In this document: positions 35,219 through 45,880 of the stretch, one piece after another | Layout of the letters: each line of letters opens with the position of its first letter | How positions within the stretch are numbered: position 1 is the stretch's first letter | Assembly (NCBI GenBank): GCA_030429175.1 | Contig: JAUIDD010000002.1 | Location: 108,012-172,011, forward strand | Origin: Gammaproteobacteria bacterium | Lineage (GTDB): Bacteria > Pseudomonadota > Gammaproteobacteria > Coxiellales > Coxiellaceae | Direction: 5' to 3' | Length of the DNA stretch: 64,000 nt | The notes under the pieces: generated by a model | The model's input: the letters and a program-made list of their open reading frames with translations, nothing else | What the model was told of the DNA's origin: nothing | The model's database searches: none | Made by a program: the position numbers and the translations under genes

Positions 35219-36979
35219 ATGTTACGCATTTTACGACATGGACTTACCCTATTATGCCTGCTCGCCACATCCTGTGCGCTGGCAAAATCGATCACAAAAA
35301 CCAATACGCATCATACAGCCAAAAAAGACCCAGTCAACATTATCATCAACGGCATCAAGGATGAAAAATTACTAAAAAATATCAATAGCGCGGTGAAAAC
35401 CGTTAAGATGACCCACCTAACCGAGCCAGTTAACGATGACTCACTGTTTAGTATCTACGAAGATTCACCCAAAGCAATTAAAAATGCGATGCAACCTTTT
35501 GGCTATTTTAATCCCAAGATAGATGCACACTACAAACGCAACAATAGCAATTGGACCATGTTTTTTCATATCCAAAAAGGTGTGCGCAGTATCGTAACAA
35601 ACGTCTCAATCAAGATCGAAGGCTCTGGTAATAGTGATAAAAATTTCTTAAAAGTCTTAGAACATTACCCGATTAAAAAAGACGAATACTTCTTGCTATC
35701 AAACTATAGTGACGGTGGCAATTTATTATTTGAACATGCTGCAAATCTTGGCTATTTCAAAGCCAAGATGGTACAGAATAAAATTATCGTCGACTTACTT
35801 ACTAATACTGTTAAAATTAATATCATATTTAATACTGGAAAGCGTTATCATTTTGGACCAACTCAATTTTCCAAAACACCCTTTAACATAAAATTCTTAC
35901 GTAAATTTCTTGTCTATAAACAAGGCAAGCCTTACTTTAACTATAAAATTCAAAATTCACAAAATAACCTGGCTAATAGCAGCTATTTTACAACTGTGAT
36001 CGTACGTCCTGAAGTAAAAAAATCAGTAAACTATCAAACACCGATAGGTATCACGTTAAAAATGCACAAACGTAAATTGTATACATTTGGATTGGGTTAT
36101 AGCACAGATACGCAACTACGTGGTACTGCTGGTTTTAAATACCGTTGGGTTAACTCTTGGGGACATTACTTCGATACCAGACTCCAAGGTTCGTTTATTA
36201 ACTATAGCTTAGTGGGCGCCTATCATATTCCTTGGCCAAATCCGGTGAAAGATTTATTCAGCTTAAAAGCAGGTGCGGGTAAGCTTAATATTTCTCGTGG
36301 ACGCAGTAACAGTAAAAAGATTTCTATCGAATACAAGCATACTTACACACGTTGGACACATACATTTAGCTTTAGCTATTTGAATGAGCGTTACGATATG
36401 CAAAACTTACCCAAAACAAAAGCTGATTTATTTTATCCTGAGGCAGATATTACTTACTACAGCACAAAAAATCATATCAACCCCGAAAACGGGCTTAGGT
36501 TCAATGTTGAACTTTCAGGCACACCAGATTCATTAAGTACTAAGTCGGGGTTTGTCCAAATCAAAACATCCGCCAAGGCTGTTGCAACTTTGCTCCATTA
36601 TGAGCAATTTGTGGGACGTGCAGTACTTGCAGAAACCATTATCCCAAATATTAATAATCTACCATTCTCATTACAATTACTGGCCGGTGGTACACAAAGC
36701 ATACGTGGATTTGATTATCAAAGTATTGGGCCTGGTAAAAAAATGCTGGTCACCAGTTTTGAGTTCAGACAACGTATTTGGAAAGAACTATTCTTATCGG
36801 GCTTCTATGATTATGGTAATGTTGCAGACTCACAACTCTTCAAAGATGCAAGCTATAGCGCTGGCTCCGGTATTGTTTTTCGCTCACCGATTGGCGTCAT
36901 CGAAATAGATCTAGCTTGGAGACTCTCAACACCTAAAAGAAAAATGCGCTTGATCTTTGGCATGGGGCCTGAATTATGA
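35219..36979 (+). CDS. tamA: Translocation and assembly module outer-membrane protein TamA
   Basis: 586 residues. Signal peptide MLRILRHGLTLLCLLATSCALA. Three POTRA-type repeats occupy about residues 40-280, and a 16-strand barrel follows with the Omp85 signature GGTQSIRGFDYQSIGP at about residues 490-505, then FEFRQRIWKELFLSGFYDYGNV. The C-terminal GPEL is close to the expected aromatic-ended strand. A TATAAT box ends eight bases before the ATG, so the mRNA leader may be extremely short. Stop overlaps tamB by four bases. Confidence 0.93.
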   Translation: MLRILRHGLTLLCLLATSCALAKSITKTNTHHTAKKDPVNIIINGIKDEKLLKNINSAVKTVKMTHLTEPVNDDSLFSIYEDSPKAIKNAMQPFGYFNPKIDAHYKRNNSNWTMFFHIQKGVRSIVTNVSIKIEGSGNSDKNFLKVLEHYPIKKDEYFLLSNYSDGGNLLFEHAANLGYFKAKMVQNKIIVDLLTNTVKINIIFNTGKRYHFGPTQFSKTPFNIKFLRKFLVYKQGKPYFNYKIQNSQNNLANSSYFTTVIVRPEVKKSVNYQTPIGITLKMHKRKLYTFGLGYSTDTQLRGTAGFKYRWVNSWGHYFDTRLQGSFINYSLVGAYHIPWPNPVKDLFSLKAGAGKLNISRGRSNSKKISIEYKHTYTRWTHTFSFSYLNERYDMQNLPKTKADLFYPEADITYYSTKNHINPENGLRFNVELSGTPDSLSTKSGFVQIKTSAKAVATLLHYEQFVGRAVLAETIIPNINNLPFSLQLLAGGTQSIRGFDYQSIGPGKKMLVTSFEFRQRIWKELFLSGFYDYGNVADSQLFKDASYSAGSGIVFRSPIGVIEIDLAWRLSTPKRKMRLIFGMGPEL

Positions 36980-39900
36980 TGATTTGGAAATGGATACTAC
37001 GCAGTTTACTTACCTTGATTATTTTATTGATGATCTTAGTCTGCTTTATGTTAACGCCCTACGGTTTTCATTTTTCACTATATTTAGCAACCAAATTTGC
37101 ACCAGGAGAACTACACTATCAACATGCTTCTGGCATGATATTAGGTCCTGCGAGTATTACTGGTCTCGACTACAAACATGATAAACAGCATATTCACATC
37201 AATTCACTAGAACTAAACTGGGCACCAAGCGATTTATGGCATAAACAGCTCACTATTACCCATCTCAACATAGAGGGTGTGACTGCAATTATGCCCACGC
37301 AACCCAAACCAAAAATTCAAGTTAAAACTAAGGAAGATCTCTTAGATATTCTCAAAAACATGAAACCGTTTGAACCCAAACAATTTCATTTACCTTTTTC
37401 TGTAAAAATTAATCACGCCCATATAACTAACATTAAATACGGCATAACACCAAATAACATTACTGCTGTTATTAAAACAATCGACATTAATGGTACAGTA
37501 CTACCAAACCATATCGACCTAACTGCTACTACTGAAATTCTCGAGCCTAGACATATTACTGCCAAACTTACAGCCAAAGGGTCAATAAAACACTATGTTA
37601 TTGATGTTGTACTCAATGACCAACTACAACAATTAACCCTACACGGTGAGGGTAATCGCGATGGCGCTGAAATTACGATCCCACCCAGTAAAATGCTCGA
37701 TGGTACTGCCGAGGGTAAACTCAAACTCACTTGGTATCCACAAATACAATGGGATATTAACCTTGTCACCAAAGAGGTTGATTTAGGCAAAATAGAGGAA
37801 GGCTTACCTGCAGCAATTTCAGCAACACTTATTAGCAAAGGAAAGCTTGAGAAAACAAACCCCATATTTGATTTAGTCATTAACATTAATAGTGGTGATT
37901 CAAAAGTACAGCTTGAGGCACATCACCATAAAAACTGGGATGGCAGTTGGGATATCAATTTACCAAAAATTACCGACTTCTACCCAGCAGCGCATGGTAG
38001 TATTGTATTGCAAGGTCATATACACGGTAAAAACTTATTTAAACCAGAAATTACAGGCACACTCAAAGGCAAAGCAATTCAGTTTAAGCAAATGGATGTT
38101 GAAAATATTAATGGTGCTTGGAATATTTACCTAGACAACAATAAAAAATCTCATTTAAGTGTTGATGCCAACAACATTATATTTAATAAGAAAAAACTTG
38201 ATACCCTACATTTAGGCATGGATGGAAACCTTCCTAAACACACTGTTAAAACAAAAATAGTTTTAGGTAAACATGAAATTACCATTGCAGGTGATGCACA
38301 TTACGATGGTAATCGCTGGTATGGTAAACTTTTAGAATTCACATCTCTACACAATCCATTTGGCAACTGGAAACTACGCCATCCAACAACTTTTGAATAC
38401 TCACCCACAAAAGCATTTCTAAAACCACTGTGCCTCGATGCAAATACAGGTGCTTTTCTCTGTACACAAGGTGATTGGGAACAAGGTAAGCCATGGCATT
38501 TTTCACTTGATAGCAAAAAGTTTAGCTTTACCCAGCTTGAGAAAAAAGCGATGATCAAAACACAAATTACAAGCAAACTATCAATGCAGATTAAAGCTGA
38601 AGGTAATGGTAAAGATATTGAGAATGCCACCTTACATCTCGACATTCTACCTGGGATGCTAACTTATATTGTCGATAGGCAAGTCATTAATAGTCCTGTG
38701 CGCAAAAGCCAAGTTGACCTAACCATCAACAAAAATATCGGATTACAAGCTAACGTTGACTTAAATTTCGCTGAAAATGATTCAACAAAAGTAAAATTAA
38801 ATATCCCACAATTCACCGATTACAGCATGCCATTCAAAGATAAAAAGCTTTCAGGTACGGTTGATATTTTAATGCATGATTTTAAATTTGTGTCATTAAT
38901 CGAAGACATCTTAAAAATTTCACTTGGACGTATGACTGGCCACTTTACCCTCGGCGGCACCATTGGTGAACCCATTTATGAGGGCAAGGCACATTTGCAT
39001 ATTCCTAATTTTGAATACACGATGATTCATGTCAAGGCACATGATCTGAATGCAGAAATCAATGTTAAAAATAAAAAAATCACATATAACCTATTGGGTA
39101 AAGCACTTAACAATGCACCGCTAACCATGGACGGTGAAACAGATTTAACAGAGCCTCATGCAGTAACTAAATTTACGGTTAAAGCCAAAAATGCAGAAGT
39201 CATTCATGATAACCAATTTGATGTCTTTGTTGATACAACGTTAAAGTTTGTGCTGACCCATACATCACTCGATATTAGTGGTGACGTGCATATTCCAAAA
39301 GCGACACTCACACCGATTGACTTCTCTAGTACTACAACCATGCCTGCATCCCACGTAGAATATATTGGCTTACCGAAAAAAGACCAACCTGAGGGTGGTC
39401 ATAAAATCAATTTACATTTAAATATTTCACTTGGGGAAAACGTACAACTTAAAGCTTATGGCATGCGCGCAAATCTCGAAGGCAATCTTGTGATGACCAT
39501 GTCACCACAACAATCCACAATGGCCAATGGCCAAATCCGTATTGTGGATGGTACGTTCCAAGCTTATGGTCAGTATCTCACTATTACCAAAGGTTCATCC
39601 GTCAGTTATATCGAAAGCCCCATGACCAATCCATTTATTGATGCACGTGCTTTTAAATATGTTAATATCAATACTGAAAACATTGGTAGTCAATTAGGTC
39701 GAGAGGAAATCATCGTTGGTGTACATATTCACGGTACAATTAAACAAATGCGCTTTAAGCTCTACTCACAGCCACCTAATATTCCACAAGCCGATATTTT
39801 GTCATACCTTGTTTTAGGCTATGCAAATAACAGTGGTCAAGACTCAGGTAACGTTGCCTTACTTGCTGACGCTGCAAGCGCTATTCTTGATTCATCAGGT

Positions 39901-40209
39901 GGACTCGATCGCCCACCAGGCCTTGTCGATCAACTTAAATCTGGCCTTGGTATTCGAGAACTTGGGGTACGCAATGAAACACTGGTTGATGCAATTGGCA
40001 ACCCAATCGAAAACCAATCTTCTTTTGTAGTTGGTGATAAAATCACAGAAAATATTTATATACAATTCAGTCGTGGATTACTCGTACCCGATAATATCCT
40101 ACAAATCCAATATCGATTTAATAATAACTGGATGCTACAAACCACAGCTGGTGTTGGTGGTGATGTTGGTACCGGTGCTGATGTGCTTTACACTACTGAA
40201 TCTGATTAG
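36976..40209 (+). CDS. tamB: Translocation and assembly module protein TamB
   Basis: 1077 residues; the N-terminus is one membrane anchor (LLTLIILLMILVCFML), followed by a long AsmA/VPS13-like beta-helical region that would bridge inner and outer membranes, and the DUF490 C-terminal domain with NIPQADILSYLVLGYANN and DNILQIQYRFNNNWMLQT. Shorter than the 1259 residues of E. coli TamB. TamB with TamA takes part in outer-membrane protein insertion and phospholipid transport. ATGATG overlap with tamA indicates coupling. Confidence 0.93.
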   Translation: MMIWKWILRSLLTLIILLMILVCFMLTPYGFHFSLYLATKFAPGELHYQHASGMILGPASITGLDYKHDKQHIHINSLELNWAPSDLWHKQLTITHLNIEGVTAIMPTQPKPKIQVKTKEDLLDILKNMKPFEPKQFHLPFSVKINHAHITNIKYGITPNNITAVIKTIDINGTVLPNHIDLTATTEILEPRHITAKLTAKGSIKHYVIDVVLNDQLQQLTLHGEGNRDGAEITIPPSKMLDGTAEGKLKLTWYPQIQWDINLVTKEVDLGKIEEGLPAAISATLISKGKLEKTNPIFDLVININSGDSKVQLEAHHHKNWDGSWDINLPKITDFYPAAHGSIVLQGHIHGKNLFKPEITGTLKGKAIQFKQMDVENINGAWNIYLDNNKKSHLSVDANNIIFNKKKLDTLHLGMDGNLPKHTVKTKIVLGKHEITIAGDAHYDGNRWYGKLLEFTSLHNPFGNWKLRHPTTFEYSPTKAFLKPLCLDANTGAFLCTQGDWEQGKPWHFSLDSKKFSFTQLEKKAMIKTQITSKLSMQIKAEGNGKDIENATLHLDILPGMLTYIVDRQVINSPVRKSQVDLTINKNIGLQANVDLNFAENDSTKVKLNIPQFTDYSMPFKDKKLSGTVDILMHDFKFVSLIEDILKISLGRMTGHFTLGGTIGEPIYEGKAHLHIPNFEYTMIHVKAHDLNAEINVKNKKITYNLLGKALNNAPLTMDGETDLTEPHAVTKFTVKAKNAEVIHDNQFDVFVDTTLKFVLTHTSLDISGDVHIPKATLTPIDFSSTTTMPASHVEYIGLPKKDQPEGGHKINLHLNISLGENVQLKAYGMRANLEGNLVMTMSPQQSTMANGQIRIVDGTFQAYGQYLTITKGSSVSYIESPMTNPFIDARAFKYVNINTENIGSQLGREEIIVGVHIHGTIKQMRFKLYSQPPNIPQADILSYLVLGYANNSGQDSGNVALLADAASAILDSSGGLDRPPGLVDQLKSGLGIRELGVRNETLVDAIGNPIENQSSFVVGDKITENIYIQFSRGLLVPDNILQIQYRFNNNWMLQTTAGVGGDVGTGADVLYTTESD

Positions 40210-40232
40210 AACTTGTTTACAATTAAAAATCA

Positions 40233-41507
40233 CTATTTTTTGAAACTCAGCGTTGAACAGTCAGCAGAAAAAAAACTTTCTTTAAGTTTAAGCAAAATAA
40301 TTAGTGGTATAAATCCAATTGCAAACGATACAAGATAATAATCAAACCAGCCCACCTGCTTTACCAGCAGTGCTGCAAATGGACCTATGTAGACACGCCC
40401 TAATGCCATCACTGCTGAAAATAATGCATATTGTGTTGCAGTATAACGGGTGTTACACAAGCGCGTTAAGTAAATAATAAACACCACTGATGATAAACCA
40501 CTACAAAAATTTTCAGTAAAAATACTTATAGCCATTAGTACATAGTTTTTACCAACAACGGTTAACAGTGCAAATAATAAAGCTGAGGTTGCTTGTAAAA
40601 TGCCAAAATACATTAATGAACGAAACAATCCAAGACGTGGGTAAAAACCACCACCCACAATACTGCCGATTAATACACCAGTTAATCCAGCTACTTTGGT
40701 AACGGCACCTAAATCAATTAAGCTGAAGTTTAAAAAATGTAATAGAAAATATGTATTTAATGCGAGAGCTAATGCATCACTCAGTTTATAAGTTAAGATA
40801 AAAGCGAGAATCATCCATGCACCAGGGCGACGGATAAAATCTAAAAACGGCATCACCACCGCTTCTTTAAAATGTAGTGGCTGTAGATGTTCCTGTTGCG
40901 GTTTTGGACCCTTAATTGTTGTTAAGGCACACAGGCACATCAGTAACGCCATTATTAAATAGGTCACCCGCCAGCCAAACCCATGCGCTATAACTAATGC
41001 TAAAGCACCAGCAACCAACATCGCAATGCGATAACCGAGTGAGGTCATTGCAGCACCGACACCACGCTCTGCATCCGGCATTAAGTCTGTTCGATAGGCA
41101 TCAATTACTGTATCTTGTGACGCTGAACAAAATGCCGTAACGATTGCTAATGACGCTAATAACCATGGATGTAATTTAGGATCTTGAAAAGCCATCCAAC
41201 TCAAAGTAATCGCAATACCAATCTGACACAGTAAAATCCAACTGCGTCGTCGGCCCATACGACTTAATTGATAACGATCAAAAATCGGTGCCCACAAAAA
41301 TTTCCAAATATAAGGTTGCCCAACCAAACTTAATACACCGATCGTCATCAAACTTACTCCAGCGGTGGTATACCATGCTTGTAAAGTTGATGCGATTAGC
41401 ACGAGCGGCAAACCAGATGAAAAGCCTAAAAATAAAATGGTCAACGCACGGCGATTAAAATAAATCTGAAACAAACGTGAATCGGAAAGTCGAAGTGCTA
41501 TCGCCAC
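40233..41507 (-). CDS. ampG: Muropeptide transporter AmpG (MFS)
   Basis: 424 residues, about 12 membrane helices. AmpG blocks are FLGFSSGLPLVLIASTLQAW, GQPYIWKFLWAPIFDRY, GRRRSWILLCQIGI, and SASQDTVIDAYRTDLM. The start is GTG with AAGGA seven bases upstream. AmpG imports anhydromuropeptides for cell-wall recycling. Convergent to tamB with 23 bases between stops. Confidence 0.93.
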   Translation of the reverse strand: MAIALRLSDSRLFQIYFNRRALTILFLGFSSGLPLVLIASTLQAWYTTAGVSLMTIGVLSLVGQPYIWKFLWAPIFDRYQLSRMGRRRSWILLCQIGIAITLSWMAFQDPKLHPWLLASLAIVTAFCSASQDTVIDAYRTDLMPDAERGVGAAMTSLGYRIAMLVAGALALVIAHGFGWRVTYLIMALLMCLCALTTIKGPKPQQEHLQPLHFKEAVVMPFLDFIRRPGAWMILAFILTYKLSDALALALNTYFLLHFLNFSLIDLGAVTKVAGLTGVLIGSIVGGGFYPRLGLFRSLMYFGILQATSALLFALLTVVGKNYVLMAISIFTENFCSGLSSVVFIIYLTRLCNTRYTATQYALFSAVMALGRVYIGPFAALLVKQVGWFDYYLVSFAIGFIPLIILLKLKESFFSADCSTLSFKK

Positions 41508-41613
41508 AATTATGTCCTTATGTTGATCTAAAAATGTCAGCCTAGCATCATTGAATTATATTCACAACGGCTACAAATGCATGTACAATCCTCAATCAAC
41601 TGGAGATTATACA

Positions 41614-42975
41614 ATGACAATTAGTATTTTTGATTTATTTTCAATAGGTATTGGCCCTTCTAGCTCACACACGGTTGGACCCATGCGTGCTGCTAAAGCA
41701 TTCCTTGAAACCATATCAGAAAAGCTAACGAGCATAAAATCTATAAAGATCATATTGTACGGCTCGCTTGCCTATACCGGCAAAGGCCATGGCACAGATA
41801 AAGCCATTCTTTTGGGGCTTGAAGGTGCTATTCCTGAATCCATAGATCCTGATACCATACCTTATCGTGTTGAACAAATAAAAATAGATCACACACTTAA
41901 ACTCCTCAACCAACATCCTATTGCTTTTGATTATGAGCAAAACCTCACTCACAATTACAAAGATACACTTTCCGGCCATTCAAATGGCATGAAATTTATA
42001 GCCTTATTTGAAGATGGCAATTCGATAGAAAAAATTTATTATTCAATCGGCGGTGGCTTTATACAAACAGAAGACGAGATTCACACTGCAACTGATACAC
42101 ATAAAATACAGCTTGCTTACCCTTTTACATCAGCACAAGAACTCTTAAATATATGCAACACACATCAACTCAGCATTGCTGACGTTATGATAGCTAATGA
42201 AAAAATCTGGCGTGATGAACCTGAAATTCACAAAAAACTATTACAAATTGCTGAGGTCATGGAAGCCTCTATTGAAAAAGGTTGTCGCACAGCTGGTAAT
42301 CTTGAGGGGCGACTTCAAGTACGTCGACGTGCACCAGCATTGTATGAACGCCTTTTACAGCAAGGCAAACCAACGCCACAACATCCACATGCAATGAGCT
42401 GGCTCAATGTATTTGCCATAGCAGTCAATGAAGAAAATGCAGCAGGAAGTCGTGTTGTAACTGCGCCAACGAATGGCGCTGCTGGTATTATTCCATCGGT
42501 AATGCATTTTTATCGCTTATTTTATAATGGCACTAATACCGACATTATGAATTATCTACTGACTGCTGGCGCCATTGGTTCACTTTACAAAAGAAATGCC
42601 TCTATTTCTGGTGCCGAAATGGGCTGTCAAGGCGAAGTCGGTGTTGCTTGCTCTATGGCAGCAGCAGGGTTTGCTGCGGTCCTTGGTGGTAATCACTACC
42701 AAATTGAAAATGCCGCAGAGATCGCAATGGAACATAACCTCGGACTCACCTGCGATCCTATAGATGGCTTGGTGCAAATCCCTTGTATCGAACGCAATGC
42801 GATGGGTGCGGTTAAAGCGGTTAATGCAGCACAGCTTGCACTAGCAGGCGATGGCCAACATCATGTGTCACTTGATGCCGTGATCAAAACCATGTATGAA
42901 ATTGGCACCAATATGAATTCCATTTACAAAGAGACTTCTCTCGGTGGCTTGGCAGTAAACGTTGTAGAATGTTAA
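41614..42975 (+). CDS. sdaA: L-serine ammonia-lyase, iron-sulfur type
   Basis: 453 residues from the ATG at 41614, preceded by TGGAGA; in-frame codons further upstream are not conserved. Signatures: [79 protein letters not shown] and [23 protein letters not shown]; the Cys of the last three are the [4Fe-4S] ligands of one-chain SdaA/SdaB. It converts L-serine to pyruvate and ammonia. Confidence 0.95.
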   Translation: MTISIFDLFSIGIGPSSSHTVGPMRAAKAFLETISEKLTSIKSIKIILYGSLAYTGKGHGTDKAILLGLEGAIPESIDPDTIPYRVEQIKIDHTLKLLNQHPIAFDYEQNLTHNYKDTLSGHSNGMKFIALFEDGNSIEKIYYSIGGGFIQTEDEIHTATDTHKIQLAYPFTSAQELLNICNTHQLSIADVMIANEKIWRDEPEIHKKLLQIAEVMEASIEKGCRTAGNLEGRLQVRRRAPALYERLLQQGKPTPQHPHAMSWLNVFAIAVNEENAAGSRVVTAPTNGAAGIIPSVMHFYRLFYNGTNTDIMNYLLTAGAIGSLYKRNASISGAEMGCQGEVGVACSMAAAGFAAVLGGNHYQIENAAEIAMEHNLGLTCDPIDGLVQIPCIERNAMGAVKAVNAAQLALAGDGQHHVSLDAVIKTMYEIGTNMNSIYKETSLGGLAVNVVEC

Positions 42976-43007
42976 AATAAAAACTGTTTTAGGCCATGGA
43001 GGCAGAT

Positions 43008-43592
43008 ATGCAGGCAAGAACACTTAACAAACCTTCACTCTACCTTTTAATTTTTACCGATTCATTTTTTAATATGGCGACACTGGTGCTGGTGCCTATT
43101 TTTGCGGTTTATGTAATTTCACTAGGTGGTGATGTACGCAATATTGGCGAGCTATATGCGATCCACGCGGTCAGTTTTGGTATTATCGGTTGGTTCGTTA
43201 CTAAATTTTTTCTTGGCAAGCGTCGATATATCGCCATCGCCTATTTTTTATGGATGTGCTACAGCCTAGTACTTATCTTCAATGACTCATTGACAACATT
43301 TTATTGCCTTCAAGTAATTGCAGGTGCTGCAACTGCTACTCATTATCCCTTTTTACAATTAAATATAACCGATCACACCAAGCATGCAGAACAAGCACAA
43401 TACTATAAAACCTTGTATATTTTTTTCGGGCGATTGGCTGGCGCAGTTATTACAATACTTGCCGCCCACTATGCACATCATCGTGGCTTTCAGGGTATCT
43501 TCATTACGATGACAATACTTTCTTTCATCGCAATGATAGTAGCGATTTACTATGCCAGGCATTTAAAAAGCAACTCTCGAAGCACACCTTAG
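43008..43592 (+). CDS. Half-length MFS-type membrane protein
   Basis: 194 residues from the ATG at 43008, which has GGAGG just upstream; an ATG 12 bases earlier would make the ribosome site part of the coding region. The sequence reads as six membrane helices with an MFS pattern (FFNMATLVLVPIFAVYVISLGG, FLGKRRYIAIAYFLWMCYSL, LQVIAGAATATHYPFLQLNI) and ends after RHLKSNSRSTP. Full MFS carriers have twelve helices, so this may be a truncated pseudogene or a small dimeric transporter. Confidence 0.65.
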   Translation: MQARTLNKPSLYLLIFTDSFFNMATLVLVPIFAVYVISLGGDVRNIGELYAIHAVSFGIIGWFVTKFFLGKRRYIAIAYFLWMCYSLVLIFNDSLTTFYCLQVIAGAATATHYPFLQLNITDHTKHAEQAQYYKTLYIFFGRLAGAVITILAAHYAHHRGFQGIFITMTILSFIAMIVAIYYARHLKSNSRSTP

Positions 43593-43691
43593 AAGCAATA
43601 AGGCTAAGAAGCAATCTGCACCACGCTAACGCTGCGGAGATTATTAAGTTTATTGATGGTATTTGAGAGGATCAGATTAAATAAAAACAAA

Positions 43692-43727
43692 TCGGAGTTT
43701 CACAATTTCAAAGTGAGAAACTACTGA
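43692..43727. repeat. Inverted-repeat site resembling insertion-sequence ends, left of the biosynthetic cluster
   Basis: GGAGTTTCACA at 43694 and AAGTGAGAAACTACTG at 43711 form an imperfect palindrome. The right half matches 14 of 16 bases of AAGTGCGAAACTCCTG, which occurs at 47423 and, reversed, at 63874 beside a transposase start. Nearby at 43620-43662 a short frame reads HANAAEIIKFIDGI and stops, possibly the end of a lost transposase. The rest of the 285-base gap up to 43878 holds no gene. Confidence 0.45.
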
Positions 43728-43877
43728 CAAAATGCAAATGTGAGGGTTGCCGCCTGATGAAAAAATTAACCCACACACAAAATTTGACTATAACTCATTA
43801 CCAGTAGGAAAATAAAATAAACTATGTTAGGATATTTTCCACCATGATAATTTACCAAAAACAAAATACTAAATTCT

Positions 43878-45440
43878 ATGGAACATAATAAGAAAGATAA
43901 ATATGTAACTGTATATCAATCAGCCACTCTTGGCATAAGCAGAACAATAACAACCTGCTCAACACTACTAAGTAACATTATAATTTCACACTTAGGTGAA
44001 AATGAAGTAGCCTCACTTCCTTACATTAGCTCACTCCAAGCTTTATCACAGGTAACAATAACCGCAGGCTTATCTCCAGTTGGGGGATTACTAGTCAATG
44101 AATTCAATAAGAACCCAGAAAGCAATAGAATTAAACAAATTATTAGACAAACACAAGCTGTTGGGCTAAAAGCATCAGTACCTATAGTAATACTTGTCTT
44201 TAGCGCTTGTGGATTATTATTTGCGATTGATATCAACCATGAAATTGCAAAAAATGTCTTATATTACTTTGTATCATATGCAGCAACACTCCCTTTATTA
44301 GCATTAACACTACCATCACAACAGCTTTTTATTGGTACAAAATATAAAGTTTACGCTATAATTTCAACACTACTAACCTCAGCACTACAACTTGGTTTTG
44401 CATATACAGCATACAAATTTGATATATTGCCAATACCAGCTGTGGGGCTATCTTTTACTATTTCCACCTTACTAAGATTAATTTCCAATGAAGTAGTACT
44501 ATTTCTAGTCGGGCACGCTGATAAACTATCTGAAATGAAAAACACATCAGAAAAACGTTTTATTATCAATAAGGGATTACCTGTTGCAGTACAATACTTT
44601 CTAGAAATGCTAAGTATTGTTTTAATCTCATTCCTGACCTCACTACTTGAAAGTGAAGATTTAAGAATGCGCGGCATCACATCAATGATTATCAGTTTTT
44701 TAGCACCCTTAGTGTTCGCATTTTCACAAGGTGCCACTTACTCAGTAGCAAGAACAAAAGCATTGGTTGATATCGGTAAACGCGATATATCGATGATTAG
44801 AAAAACCGCCTATGTCTCCACTCTCTTTGGAACAAGTATAGTTGCAACTTTTCTTGGAGCTTTATTTATCAGTACTGATTGGTATTTGAAAATTACTGGT
44901 GGCAACAAAAGCTATTTTTCGGATACACAAAAAGATTTTATGAGAAAGCTCATCTTAATGGCAGTAAGTGCGCAAGTATTAGACTCAGTAAGAAATATTT
45001 CTTCAGGTGTCTTAAAAGGTCTTGCTAATACAAGGTTTTCATCGTCAGTAAGTGTTATATTCAGATTAGTCATTAAAACCTCACTTGCAGCAATATTAGG
45101 CTTAGCTTTCTCTGAAGGACTTCTTGGGTTCTCAATTGCAAATTTAGTGACCTTGTTTTTAGAATCAATAGTTATGTTCATATATATGCATTATAGCACT
45201 CGGGTAGAGCACTGGGTTTTTAAAGAGGAAAGTAGTACCGCGCAAGAAACTTATTTTCAGGAAGTTTATAAAGAATTGTGTGGCTTGTGTACTTATATGT
45301 TTAACCTAATGACGGAATCACTCTGCAAATGTCAATCAAACTCAAATAATAGGTATTTTATTTTGGGCAAGCCTAAACCATCAGACAAACAGTCATTGTT
45401 AGATGATGGCCGCTTGATTATTAATTACAATACTGCTTAA
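43878..45440 (+). CDS. MATE-family efflux transporter, first gene of the biosynthetic cluster
   Basis: 520 residues, about 12 membrane helices in two similar halves: ISRTITTCSTLLSNIIISHLGENEVASLPYISS at the start and INKGLPVAVQYFLEMLSIVLISFLTSLLESEDLRMRGITSM at the middle. These are MATE (multidrug and toxic compound extrusion) patterns. A 70-residue cytoplasmic C-terminal tail is Cys-containing (ELCGLCTYMF, ESLCKCQSN). It should export the cluster product or a precursor by ion antiport. Its DNA, like the rest of the cluster, is AT-rich with AGA and ATA codons common, unlike the flanks. Confidence 0.8.
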   Translation: MEHNKKDKYVTVYQSATLGISRTITTCSTLLSNIIISHLGENEVASLPYISSLQALSQVTITAGLSPVGGLLVNEFNKNPESNRIKQIIRQTQAVGLKASVPIVILVFSACGLLFAIDINHEIAKNVLYYFVSYAATLPLLALTLPSQQLFIGTKYKVYAIISTLLTSALQLGFAYTAYKFDILPIPAVGLSFTISTLLRLISNEVVLFLVGHADKLSEMKNTSEKRFIINKGLPVAVQYFLEMLSIVLISFLTSLLESEDLRMRGITSMIISFLAPLVFAFSQGATYSVARTKALVDIGKRDISMIRKTAYVSTLFGTSIVATFLGALFISTDWYLKITGGNKSYFSDTQKDFMRKLILMAVSAQVLDSVRNISSGVLKGLANTRFSSSVSVIFRLVIKTSLAAILGLAFSEGLLGFSIANLVTLFLESIVMFIYMHYSTRVEHWVFKEESSTAQETYFQEVYKELCGLCTYMFNLMTESLCKCQSNSNNRYFILGKPKPSDKQSLLDDGRLIINYNTA

Positions 45441-45458
45441 CAGTAATGAATATTAAAA

Positions 45459-45878
45459 ATGAATACTAATATCTTTGAAATATTGCCTCATCGTTATCCA
45501 TTTATGCTACTTGATAAGCTTCTCAAGTGTATCCCTGGAGAGTCTGGCCTTGCGATTAAAAGGGTATCATGCAATGAACCTTATTTTACTGGTCATTTTC
45601 CAAATGAACCGATTGTGCCAGGGGTACTGATAGTAGAAAGTTGTGCTCAATTAATCGGTCTTATATGCGCTGATACAACCTCAAATACAAAATATCACCA
45701 ATATTTAACTGTGATAAAAAATTTCACCTTTAAACAACCTGTCATGCCTGGAGATACCATGTATATCCAAGCTAGAGTCACAGAGCAGGCTCATCAGTTC
45801 GTACAAGGAAAAACGCAAGTAAAAACAAAAAGAGGTATTGTCGCCTCTGGGATTATCATTATTACAGATAAAAAATAA
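45459..45878 (+). CDS. FabZ-like 3-hydroxyacyl-ACP dehydratase
   Basis: 139 residues of hot-dog fold. EILPHRYPFMLLDKL and NEPYFTGHFPNEPIVPGVLIVESCAQLIGL are the FabZ hallmarks; catalytic His is at 46 and Glu at 60. It removes water from a 3-hydroxyacyl-ACP to give a trans-2-enoyl chain. In this cluster it would act after the ketoreductase on each elongation cycle. It lies 18 bases after the MATE gene and two bases before the first halogenase-like gene. Confidence 0.92.
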   Translation: MNTNIFEILPHRYPFMLLDKLLKCIPGESGLAIKRVSCNEPYFTGHFPNEPIVPGVLIVESCAQLIGLICADTTSNTKYHQYLTVIKNFTFKQPVMPGDTMYIQARVTEQAHQFVQGKTQVKTKRGIVASGIIIITDKK

Positions 45879-45880
45879 AT